The notes under the pieces were generated by a model. The model searched no databases. It saw only the letters and a program-made list of their open reading frames with translations, and was not told where the DNA came from. 64,000 bases of DNA from Anaerolineae bacterium (GTDB taxonomy: Bacteria; Chloroflexota; Anaerolineae; Aggregatilineales; Phototrophicaceae), in contig JAJDUC010000037.1 of the NCBI GenBank assembly GCA_022826865.1, forward strand, positions 62,001 through 126,000, given 5' to 3'. How positions within the stretch are numbered: the stretch's first letter is position 1; each line of letters begins with the position of its first letter. The position numbers were made by a program, and so were the translations under genes. This document shows, one piece after another, positions 33,192-41,092 of this stretch.

Positions 33192-35501
33192 TCATGCGCC
33201 GAGCGGCGTGCCGGCGCGCGCGGCTTTCAGTTGAAAATATTCTTCCATGGTCTTGCGCACGACCGGCAGGGCCACTTGCGAGCCTTCGCCACCGTTGTAG
33301 ACAAAAACAATGATGATGATTTCGGGATCGTCGTATGGGGCGTAACCGGTGTACCAGGCATGGGCCGGCCATTGGCCGGGCACACAGAGATTCAGCGGCC
33401 GCGCAATATCGTCGCAATATTCGGCCGTTCCGGTCTTTCCCGCGACTTCGATAAAAGGCAGCTCCGCCGGTTGCGCCGTACCGCCTTCTCCAATTACTGC
33501 CTGTCGCATGCCCTCGCGCACAAGCGTCAGAGTCTCTTCGGATACGAAGGCAGGTATGTAAGGCTCGCTGGCTACGCGAAAACGCACCGGCTGGCAGACC
33601 GAACCGTTGAAACTGTAATTCAACGGAATGTGGATGCGATAATTGTGTAAATCCTCGATACCGGGATCTGGATTCAAATCGACCGTGTTCCGATAGCCAA
33701 TTGGATCGCAGCGATTTGGATCGTACCATCGGGAGTTGGGTTCGCAGATGCAGGCGAGGCTGGTCTCCCTTTTCATCAGCATGTCTTCCAAAAGCAGCAG
33801 GGTAAGATCTTCACCGGGCGCCAGCAGATCACGGTTTATCGTGCGCAGCGCCTGCGGCTCAAATGGTGAAATAACCTGCCGTTCTTCATCGAGAAACTCG
33901 CGGATGATCGTCGGTTGGTAAAGTACTCCGTCGTTGATCGTCGCGGCGACCGCCGAAACCAGCTGCAGTGGCGTAACATTGACATAACCTTGGCCGAATG
34001 CCGCGTTGTAGGTGTCCCCGGTTGACCAGCTTTCGCCTTCGTTGCGCCGCTTCCAATCCGGATCCGGCATACGGTTGGGATTCTCAAAGGGAAGCTCAAT
34101 GCCGAGCTGGCTGCCGATGCCGAAGGCAGTGCCATAACGGAAGAGATCATCGATGCCCAAGCCGCCGGGCCGGATCGTCTGCGCCGAAAGGTCAGGGTTG
34201 CCGCCTCCGATCTGATAGAAATAAACATCGCAGCTCCAGGCGATGCCGCGGATCATATCCACACGGCCGTGGCCGGTTCGCAGCCAGCAGACAAAACGCT
34301 GTGAGGCGGCGCGATCCAGCGGAGCATAACGATTCTCCACCAGAATTTGTCCCTGATCCAAAAGCCAGGTGTTTGGATCGACTACATTCTCTTCCAGGAC
34401 GCCGGCGGCGGTAATGACCTTCCAGACCGAGCCAGGCGGATACTTGCTCTTGATCGTATTGTTGACCAGCGGCCGCAGCGGGTCGTTTACGACCTCAAGG
34501 TAGTATTCGCCATCGATCGCGCGGGCGAAGCGCGAATTGTCATAGCTCGGGTAGCTGACCAGCGCGAGCACTTCACCGGTGCGGGGGTCCATGGCGATGA
34601 GATTGCCTTGTTGCGAAACAGCGCGCCCGGCCGCTGCGTTCAGCTCCTCGATCTGGTCTATGAGCGCTTGCTGCGCGAAGGCCTGCAATTCCGCGTCAAT
34701 GGTCAGGCGCACATTCTCGCCCGGAATCGGCTCGACCTGGTCGATAATACGCACAACTTCGCCGGCCACGTCCACTTCACGCAGGATGGCGCCGCGAACA
34801 CCCGCCAGACGGGTTTCCAGGTAGCGCTCCACTCCTTCATAACCGATGCGGTCAAAAGCCGGGTTGTAGCCCAGAGCGAGAAGCTCCTGCGCTTCCTCGG
34901 CGGGTATCGGTCCCATATAACCGATGATGTGTGTGGTTAGCGCGCCGGTCGGGTATTCTCGCACGGCGACCGGGTCCACGCCGACGCCGGGCATGTAGAT
35001 GCGTTCTTCCAGGATCTGCATGGCGACCAATTGCGGCACATCCTGGGCGACGATGACCGGGCTGAAAGGCTCAATGCCTTCGCCTTCATCGACCAGGTCT
35101 TCAATGCTACGGACGAAACCCCCTGCTTGCGCCGCGATTTCCCGCGTCGGCGGCACACCGACCAGAGCCGAGAGCCGATTGTAAACATCGAATTCAGCTT
35201 CCTGGTCGCTGGGCAACTGGGCCGGGATGATGCTGACGTTGAATGCGGGCACGTTGAAGGCAAGCCGCCGGTCGTTGCGGTCAAAAATGACGCCTCGCCT
35301 CGCCGGAATCGGGAATTCCTTCAAGCGATTCTCATCGGCATCTTCCTGGAATTCGCTTTGCCGGATGACCTGCAGCTCGTACATCCTGAGGCCAAAGATG
35401 AGAAAAACGGCGAAGATGACCGCCTGAAAAAAGGTGAGTCGCCAAGTCTGAAAAGGGATTAAGCGGTTGGATTTCACTCGCCGTACCTGGCTTCGATCCA
35501 T
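33192..35501 (-). CDS. mrdA: Penicillin-binding protein 2 (transpeptidase)
   Basis: 769 residues, a class B PBP. A single N-terminal anchor (FFQAVIFAVFLIFGLRMYEL) is followed by the pedestal domain (ENRLKEFPIPARRGVIFDRN). In the transpeptidase domain the SxxK motif is PPGSVWKVITA, the SxD motif is WSCDVYFYQIGG, and the KTG motif is VAGKTGTAEYC. It cross-links peptidoglycan in elongation, working with RodA. It is larger than E. coli PBP2 (about 633); a Cys-containing insertion between the second and third motifs (about 33580-33770, with CICEPNSRWYDPNRCDP) accounts for part of this. It overlaps mreD by 28 bp. Confidence 0.96.
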   Translation of the reverse strand: MDRSQVRRVKSNRLIPFQTWRLTFFQAVIFAVFLIFGLRMYELQVIRQSEFQEDADENRLKEFPIPARRGVIFDRNDRRLAFNVPAFNVSIIPAQLPSDQEAEFDVYNRLSALVGVPPTREIAAQAGGFVRSIEDLVDEGEGIEPFSPVIVAQDVPQLVAMQILEERIYMPGVGVDPVAVREYPTGALTTHIIGYMGPIPAEEAQELLALGYNPAFDRIGYEGVERYLETRLAGVRGAILREVDVAGEVVRIIDQVEPIPGENVRLTIDAELQAFAQQALIDQIEELNAAAGRAVSQQGNLIAMDPRTGEVLALVSYPSYDNSRFARAIDGEYYLEVVNDPLRPLVNNTIKSKYPPGSVWKVITAAGVLEENVVDPNTWLLDQGQILVENRYAPLDRAASQRFVCWLRTGHGRVDMIRGIAWSCDVYFYQIGGGNPDLSAQTIRPGGLGIDDLFRYGTAFGIGSQLGIELPFENPNRMPDPDWKRRNEGESWSTGDTYNAAFGQGYVNVTPLQLVSAVAATINDGVLYQPTIIREFLDEERQVISPFEPQALRTINRDLLAPGEDLTLLLLEDMLMKRETSLACICEPNSRWYDPNRCDPIGYRNTVDLNPDPGIEDLHNYRIHIPLNYSFNGSVCQPVRFRVASEPYIPAFVSEETLTLVREGMRQAVIGEGGTAQPAELPFIEVAGKTGTAEYCDDIARPLNLCVPGQWPAHAWYTGYAPYDDPEIIIIVFVYNGGEGSQVALPVVRKTMEEYFQLKAARAGTPLGA

Positions 35502-36061
35502 TGTGTCAGACGCTGTGGCGCGATCTGCAGACCGCCTTCGAGGCGACGCTGAATCATGCGGACAATCGCATACACAGGTAATACAGCGAGGAGATTGTAA
35601 ATCATCGATGGAATGAGAATGAGTCGCAATACCGACGGAATATCGTAAGTGTTGCCGAGGAGCGCGAGCGCCGCAAGATTATATGTCGTGAGGAAAAGGG
35701 TGACGATTGGCGCGGCGACCACGAGGAAGAGCAGGCGCACGCGAAAGAGCTGCCGGGCGATTCCGTTGACGGCGAAGACGATAAGTATAAACGCGGCCGA
35801 GGTCGCGCCCAGCGGCAAGATGGAAAGCATATCGACCATGAGGCCGCCGACAAAGGCCCAAATCAATGCGTCCGCCAGGTCCGCGCGTATTGACCAGCAG
35901 AGCGCGACCAGCATGACCAGGCTGAGTTGACCGCGCGTGTTATCCAAAACCGGCGTTATATTGCCAAGCAGCGAGACTGCGAATTCCAGAAACTGCGGCG
36001 CGATGCTGGCGGAGAGGGCTGCGGCCAGACCAAGGATCGCGATAGAAAGATAACGCGCCAT
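35474..36061 (-). CDS. mreD: Rod shape-determining protein MreD
   Basis: 195 residues and five to six helices (YLSIAILGLAAALSASIA onward), with VGGLMVDMLSILPLGATSAAFIL, the conserved polar turn of the MreD family. It is an inner-membrane partner of MreC. It sits between mreC (17 bp upstream) and mrdA (28-bp overlap), which supports the call more than sequence alone, since MreD is poorly conserved. Confidence 0.9.
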   Translation of the reverse strand: MARYLSIAILGLAAALSASIAPQFLEFAVSLLGNITPVLDNTRGQLSLVMLVALCWSIRADLADALIWAFVGGLMVDMLSILPLGATSAAFILIVFAVNGIARQLFRVRLLFLVVAAPIVTLFLTTYNLAALALLGNTYDIPSVLRLILIPSMIYNLLAVLPVYAIVRMIQRRLEGGLQIAPQRLTQWIEARYGE

Positions 36062-36078
36062 ATCGGTTGTCCAGCCCC

Positions 36079-36912
36079 TTAGAACACGCCCAGGTCGATC
36101 GGCTCAAAACTGGTGATGACGAGCACAAATTCGAGCGTGTCGAAGTCAATCAAGCTCCGAACTTCCGCTTCCTGAAACAATTCAAATTCGAATTGCCGGA
36201 TGCTTGTCACCTGGCCGACGACAATGTCTGACGGGAAGTTGCCGCCCAGGCCGGATGTGATCACCAGGTCGCCTTGAATGATCTCTTCATCCAGGTCAAT
36301 CATGGTCAAGCGAAGCACGCCTGAAGCCTGCCCAATGATGCTGCCGTGCCCGCGCGTCGTCTGCAAACGGGAACTAACCGCGCTGTTCTCGTCATTGATC
36401 AGCTGCACTTGCGACGCGTTGGCGCTCACGCTCCGAATGCGACCGACAAGGCCCAGGTCGCTGGTCACCGGCATGCCAACGGCGATGCCGTCGCGGGTGC
36501 CGCGGTTGATGATAATGCTGCGAGAGATGCCGGTCTGCTCGACGGCGATCACGTCTGCGGTGAGAAACTCTTGGTTCTCCAAGGCTGAAGTGTAGGAGAG
36601 CAAGCTCACCAGCCGGTCATAATCTCTCGCCGCTTCGCGCAATTGGATCAACTCGACCTGGCGCCGCGCGAGTTGCTCTTCGAGCTCGGCAATGCGGTCC
36701 CGCAGCCGGCCCAGGTTATTGAGTTCTTCGAATGCCGCATTGAAGGAAAGCGAGATGCGCGTGAACAAGCCCGAAAGCCCGTGCAGCGGCGCGGCGGCGA
36801 CGCCTTCTACCGATGTGAGAGCGCCGGATAGACTTAATGCCATCAATCCGCCGCAGAGGCTCAGCATCAGAATAAGCAACAGAAAGCGGCCCGGGCGCCC
36901 GAGCAGTCGCAA
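36079..36912 (-). CDS. mreC: Rod shape-determining protein MreC
   Basis: 277 residues. One N-terminal membrane anchor (FLLLILMLSLCGGLMALSLS) is followed by a coiled coil (about 55-95, LNNLGRLRDRIAELEEQLAR) and the beta-barrel domain with GMPVTSDLGLVGRIRSVSANASQVQLI. It links the cytoplasmic MreB filaments to PBP2. The start is TTG at 36912 with GGAG 8-10 nt upstream. Confidence 0.95.
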   Translation of the reverse strand: MRLLGRPGRFLLLILMLSLCGGLMALSLSGALTSVEGVAAAPLHGLSGLFTRISLSFNAAFEELNNLGRLRDRIAELEEQLARRQVELIQLREAARDYDRLVSLLSYTSALENQEFLTADVIAVEQTGISRSIIINRGTRDGIAVGMPVTSDLGLVGRIRSVSANASQVQLINDENSAVSSRLQTTRGHGSIIGQASGVLRLTMIDLDEEIIQGDLVITSGLGGNFPSDIVVGQVTSIRQFEFELFQEAEVRSLIDFDTLEFVLVITSFEPIDLGVF

Positions 36913-37023
36913 GCCTGTGTCTCCGTTTCAACTTCGTTTGCCTAATCTTATCACAGATTGCGCGGTCGCCCGGGCAAGCCGCGTCAGCTTAGCGGGCAAT
37001 GGATGGATTTCGTTTACGCAGGC

Positions 37024-38085
37024 TCAGTGACGGGTGCTGCCTCTTTCCGGTCCTGTCAGCAGCCGACGCAGGTTATTGTAGTCTTCCAGAACACGGCCGG
37101 CGCCGCGCGCCACACAGGTCATGGCATCGTCCGCCAACCAGGAACGAATATTGACTTCTTCGCGCAAGCGGTCCCCCAGGCCGCGCAATTGACCGGCGCC
37201 ACCCGCGATGGTAATCCCGCTCTCCATCAAGTCGGCGACCAATTCCGGCGGCGTATCGTCCAGCGCGTCTTTGACCGTATCGATGATGATATTCACGGAA
37301 CCCCCGATGGCTTCGCGAATCTCGATGGAGCTGACTTCGACCGAATCCGGCAAGCCGGTTGTCAAGTTCCTGCCTTTGACCATGTAGGTCCGCTCTTGCG
37401 GCAGCGGGTAAGCCGATCCGATATCAATTTTTGCCTTTTCCGCCGTTGGTTCGCCAATCAGCAAATTGTGTTTGTTGCGCAAGTGCTGCACGATATCTTC
37501 ATCCATTTCGTCGCCAGCCACGCGAATCGAACGACTGATGACGATGCCGCCGAGTGAAAAGAGCGCCACCTCCGTCGTGCCGCCGCCAATATCCACGACC
37601 ATGCTGCCGCGTGTTTCCAAGACGGGCAGGTTGGCGCCGATGGCAGCCGCCACCGGCTCTTCTATCAAGTGCGCTTCGCGCGCCCCCGCATCCAGCGTCG
37701 CCTCAATCACGGCGCGCTTTTCCACTTCCGTCACACCGCTTGGGATGCCAACGACAACGCGTGGGCGCGGAACCGGCACCCAACTTTGCTCATGCGCTTT
37801 CTTGATCAAGTAGTCGAGCATGCGGGCGGTGATTTCGTATTCGCTGATAACGCCGTCGCGCAATGGGCGGACGATTAGAATATCTTTGGGATTCTTGCTC
37901 CACATCTCTTTGGCGCGCGCGCCAACTTCAATCGGGGCGCGCGTCTTGCGGTCGATGGCGACAAACGAAGGTTCATTGATAACTATGCCCTTGCCGCGCA
38001 CGTAAACTAAGGTATATGCCGTACCAAGGTCGACACCGATGTCAAGCGAAAAAAGCCCGAACAGGAAATCCAGAGGGCTTAGCAC
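37024..38085 (-). CDS. mreB: Rod shape-determining actin homologue MreB
   Basis: 353 residues from the GTG at 38085, selected because GAGGAG lies 6 nt upstream and the length then matches the family (about 345). A longer ORF to 38220 would add 45 unrelated residues across the promoter. Actin-fold motifs: phosphate 1 IGVDLGTAYTLVYV, phosphate 2 MVVDIGGGTTEVALFS, adenosine ITIAGGAGQLRGLGDRL. It forms membrane filaments that guide the elongation machinery and heads the mreBCD-mrdA operon. Confidence 0.98.
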   Translation of the reverse strand: MLSPLDFLFGLFSLDIGVDLGTAYTLVYVRGKGIVINEPSFVAIDRKTRAPIEVGARAKEMWSKNPKDILIVRPLRDGVISEYEITARMLDYLIKKAHEQSWVPVPRPRVVVGIPSGVTEVEKRAVIEATLDAGAREAHLIEEPVAAAIGANLPVLETRGSMVVDIGGGTTEVALFSLGGIVISRSIRVAGDEMDEDIVQHLRNKHNLLIGEPTAEKAKIDIGSAYPLPQERTYMVKGRNLTTGLPDSVEVSSIEIREAIGGSVNIIIDTVKDALDDTPPELVADLMESGITIAGGAGQLRGLGDRLREEVNIRSWLADDAMTCVARGAGRVLEDYNNLRRLLTGPERGSTRH

Positions 38086-38118
38086 TGATGGCTCCTCGAC
38101 CTCATGCGTTCGCAGCGC

Positions 38119-38127
38119 ATTATAGCA
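38119..38127 (-). promoter_or_regulatory. Extended -10 promoter of mreB
   Basis: The minus strand reads TGC-TATAAT (38127-38119), an extended -10 with a perfect hexamer, 34 bp upstream of the GTG start. No strong -35 box is visible at the usual distance, as is common for extended -10 promoters. Confidence 0.65.
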
Positions 38128-38201
38128 TAGTTCGACATACTCGAATGCGAAGTAAGGCAAACGAATCACAAACTTCATTAACGTGCGTTTACACTCTGTT
38201 A

Positions 38202-39692
38202 ATGCATAGCGGCGATTCACGCGCGAGCCGCGCCGGGTTAAGATTAGGTCAGATTGATTGGCGTAGGGCAGACGGTGGTGTAACGTTGGGTGTACAGGAC
38301 GCGATTGCCGCGGCGCTCCGGAAGGAAGGCGCTCTGGGCGCCGGGCGCAAATTGATTGTGGCCGTCTCCGGCGGCTGCGATTCGGTGGTCTTGTTGCACG
38401 CCCTGATTCAATTGCGGGAGGGCCTTGGGCGCGCGCTGCATGTCGCGTCGCTTGATCATGGCCTTCGCGGCGAGGCCGGGCGGCGCGATGTCGAATTTGT
38501 TGGCGAGCTTGCCGAGCGCTGGTCCCTGCCTTGTACGCTGGGCGCCGCTGATGTACCCAGGTTCTCGCATGAGAGCAAAATTGGCATAGAGGAGGCGGCC
38601 CGCGGCGCCCGCTATGCTTTCCTGGCGGGGGTTGCGAACGAGCAGGGCAGCGATCGCGTCCTTGTCGGGCACCATGCCGACGACCAGGCGGAGACTATAG
38701 TCATGCGTATGACGCGCGGCACGGGCATTCGCGGCTTGGGCGGCATGCAAATTGTCTCGGCAATGCCCGATCATTCGCGTATCTTCTTGATTCGCCCGTT
38801 GCTGCAAGTGCAACGCGCCGAAATTGAGCGGTATTGCCGTCTTCATGATTTGCCATTTCGTCACGACGAGAGCAATGATGACAGATCTATCGCGCGCAAT
38901 TTTTTACGGCACGAGGTTATGGGCCGGCTGCGGCGCTCGAATCCGCAGATCGCGAAGGCGTTGATGCGCCTGGGCGATGCGGCGCGGGTGGACGATGACT
39001 TCATTGCTCGGCAGTTTGACGCGATTGTTATGCCCCATGCGCGCATCTCCTCCGCATGTTGGCGAATTTCAAAGGCGGACTTCCTGGCGCTGCATCCGGC
39101 GCTGCAGCGGCGCTTCCTGCATCGGGCGTTCCAAGCGCTGGCGGACCAACCGGCATTCTTGTCTCAGGCATTGACGCTGGAGCTGGTCGCCTGGCTGCAC
39201 GACGCCGCCAGCGGCAAGCGAATGGATATGGGCGCGGCGCTCCAACTCCAAATTTGCTACGGCGCCCTTTGCGTTTCGCGCAAAGATCAGCGCCCGGCGG
39301 CAGCCGCTTACCGCCTGATTCCCGCAGGCGCCGATATCGAGATCGACCGTGAGACGCCCCTGATTTTGAACGACATTTCCATCCAGATGGCGTCGGACGC
39401 GCAGGCGGGGCAGGCCGGCGCAGCGCTGCGTCTGCCGGAGGCGGTAGTCTTGCGCTTGCGCACGCGCCGCCAAGGCGACCGATTTAAGCCGAAGGGCATG
39501 GCCGGCCATTCGCGCAAACTCAAAGACTGGATGATCGACCGCAAGATTCCGCGAGACATTCGCGACGGGATACCCTTGCTCTGCGCCAACGGCGCGATTG
39601 TAGCGATCTGCCTCGGCGACGTTTGGCACCGCGCGGACATCAGCCAGTTTGATGCTCAACAGGGCGCATGTTTGTCGTGGATCCTGCAGTAA
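38202..39692 (+). CDS. tilS: tRNA(Ile)-lysidine synthetase
   Basis: About 496 residues. The PP-loop ATPase motif SGGCDSVVLLHAL is followed by HVASLDHGLRGEAGRRD, GHHADDQAETIVMRMTRGTG and FLRHEVMGRLRRSNP. The C-terminal TilS domain has RTRRQGDRFKPKGMAGHSRKLKDWM. The enzyme attaches lysine to C34 of the CAU anticodon to make tRNA-Ile2 read AUA. The ATG at 38202 is a best guess without a clear ribosome site; a TTG at 38294 is an alternative. It is divergent from mreB. Confidence 0.95.
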   Translation: MHSGDSRASRAGLRLGQIDWRRADGGVTLGVQDAIAAALRKEGALGAGRKLIVAVSGGCDSVVLLHALIQLREGLGRALHVASLDHGLRGEAGRRDVEFVGELAERWSLPCTLGAADVPRFSHESKIGIEEAARGARYAFLAGVANEQGSDRVLVGHHADDQAETIVMRMTRGTGIRGLGGMQIVSAMPDHSRIFLIRPLLQVQRAEIERYCRLHDLPFRHDESNDDRSIARNFLRHEVMGRLRRSNPQIAKALMRLGDAARVDDDFIARQFDAIVMPHARISSACWRISKADFLALHPALQRRFLHRAFQALADQPAFLSQALTLELVAWLHDAASGKRMDMGAALQLQICYGALCVSRKDQRPAAAAYRLIPAGADIEIDRETPLILNDISIQMASDAQAGQAGAALRLPEAVVLRLRTRRQGDRFKPKGMAGHSRKLKDWMIDRKIPRDIRDGIPLLCANGAIVAICLGDVWHRADISQFDAQQGACLSWILQ

Positions 39693-39791
39693 TCGGCCAG
39701 TTCCAGGCAAATTCAAGCGCCGCCTGTAAATGCGATCGTCCAGCTTGCGCTATAATTATTTTGAATACCTTTCTCCGTCCTGGTGGCGAAG

Positions 39792-40634
39792 ATGGCAGAG
39801 ACTCAGTTGATGCGGCTCCTCCTTGTCGACGATGATGGCGTCAATCGATATACCGTAAGCAAAGCCTTGCAGCGCGCCGGATATGTGGTGACGGAGGCGG
39901 GAAACGGTGAATCGGCGCTGGAGCGCTACGCCGCGGGCGACTTCGACCTGGTCTTAAGCGAAATTGAATTGCCGGACATAGGCGGGATCGAGTTGCTGCA
40001 AGGGATTAAGAGCCAGTATTCCGATGCCATTGTGGTTTTGATGACGGAAGAGGCGAGCGTTGAAACGGCTGTTCAAGCTCTACGTTTCGGCGCCAATGAC
40101 TACCTCGTCAAGCCTTGTACCAGCGAAGACATCCGCGAAAGCGTTGAGCGTGGCATCGAGAGCGCGCGCAGCCTGCGCCGCCGCCGCCGTCTTCTGGACA
40201 CTATTGAGCGAACCGTCACCGACTTAACCCGCGAGGTCGCCGAAGCCGACGGCGGACGCGCCGCGGACGGAAGCGATCCTGTGCCGACGCCGCGCGAACG
40301 CCTGAGCCCGCGTGGAAATGCGATTAGTTTGGGCCCGCTGGCAGTCTTGCCCGGCAAGTACCAGATCGTCGCCGGCGAGAAATCGGTGAGCCTGACGCCG
40401 ACGGAATTTGATCTGCTGCTTTACCTGGCCGCCCATCGCGGACGCGTCGTTTCCTGCCATGAGCTTGTGCGCGAAGTGCGCGGATATATCACGGACGAAA
40501 CCGAAGCCCGTGAGGTCATACGCCCGCATGTGAGCAATTTACGGCGCAAACTAAAAGGTTTGGGCGATATCGAATTGATCGTCAACGTACGCGGAATCGG
40601 CTATCGGCTCGGCGAAATATCGGCGCCGGACTAG
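39792..40634 (+). CDS. Response regulator (REC plus OmpR-type winged helix) with Glu at the phospho-acceptor site
   Basis: 280 residues. The receiver domain (about 5-125) keeps the acidic pocket (LLLVDDDGVNRYTV), the switch Thr (VVLMTEEAS) and the Lys (YLVKPCTSED). The phosphorylation site reads DLVLSEIELPDIGG, so Glu (GAA codon) stands where Asp is expected. A basic linker (RRRRRLLD) leads to an OmpR/PhoB winged helix with SLTPTEFDLLLYLAAHRGRVVS and HVSNLRRKLKG...VRGIGYRL. It is a DNA-binding transcription regulator, perhaps constitutively active. A GTG at 39783 is an alternative start. TATAAT at 39751-39756 may be its -10. Confidence 0.93.
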   Translation: MAETQLMRLLLVDDDGVNRYTVSKALQRAGYVVTEAGNGESALERYAAGDFDLVLSEIELPDIGGIELLQGIKSQYSDAIVVLMTEEASVETAVQALRFGANDYLVKPCTSEDIRESVERGIESARSLRRRRRLLDTIERTVTDLTREVAEADGGRAADGSDPVPTPRERLSPRGNAISLGPLAVLPGKYQIVAGEKSVSLTPTEFDLLLYLAAHRGRVVSCHELVREVRGYITDETEAREVIRPHVSNLRRKLKGLGDIELIVNVRGIGYRLGEISAPD

Positions 40635-41092
40635 CGCGCCGCTTTCATTTCCGACTGTAATCGCACAGCGTTCGCGCGCCGCAATGCCTTGGCGCCTGAT
40701 TCCCGAGCGGGTTCGTTACCTGGCATTTTTGAGGATGGTTCTCGTCCGGGACCGCAAGCGGACGAAGATTTAGCGAAACTTTTACATTTTCACTCGTGGA
40801 CAAAAATGTTTGTCGTCGCTTTTCCGCCCGGATTCCCGCGCTGTGGCCGAGCTCCGCCGAGAATGCGGCTTGCGAGACAAGAGCCCGGACGCGCTATTTG
40901 ACAGTCCCGCCAACTCTAATGAAATTCATATACGGAGTGAACAACAATAAGTTGGATTTGCCGCCCAATCCTGCTTGCGCGCGGCGCTTTCCTGGCATTG
41001 CGCGCTATGCGAGGGGCCCGGTCCTAAGTTATAATGACCTTGCTCCGTATGCCGCTGAAACGAAGGCTTAAAACCGAGGACAGGTTCACTTG
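40635..41092. other. 458-bp gene-free region upstream of the Clp-like ATPase
   Basis: No convincing gene: the short reading frames lack codon bias and ribosome sites. A perfect TTGACA (40898-40903) has no good -10 partner at 16-18 bp. A perfect TATAAT (41030-41035), with start near 41042, is the best promoter candidate for the ATPase gene. Confidence 0.45.

Noticed and set aside
40898-40903. Perfect TTGACA as the promoter of the Clp-like gene
   Set aside because: No acceptable -10 hexamer occurs at 16-18 bp downstream, so it is not called as a promoter.
40689-41071. Two short open frames in the gap before the Clp-like gene
   Set aside because: No ribosome site, codon bias or recognisable protein features; the second overlaps the probable promoter.
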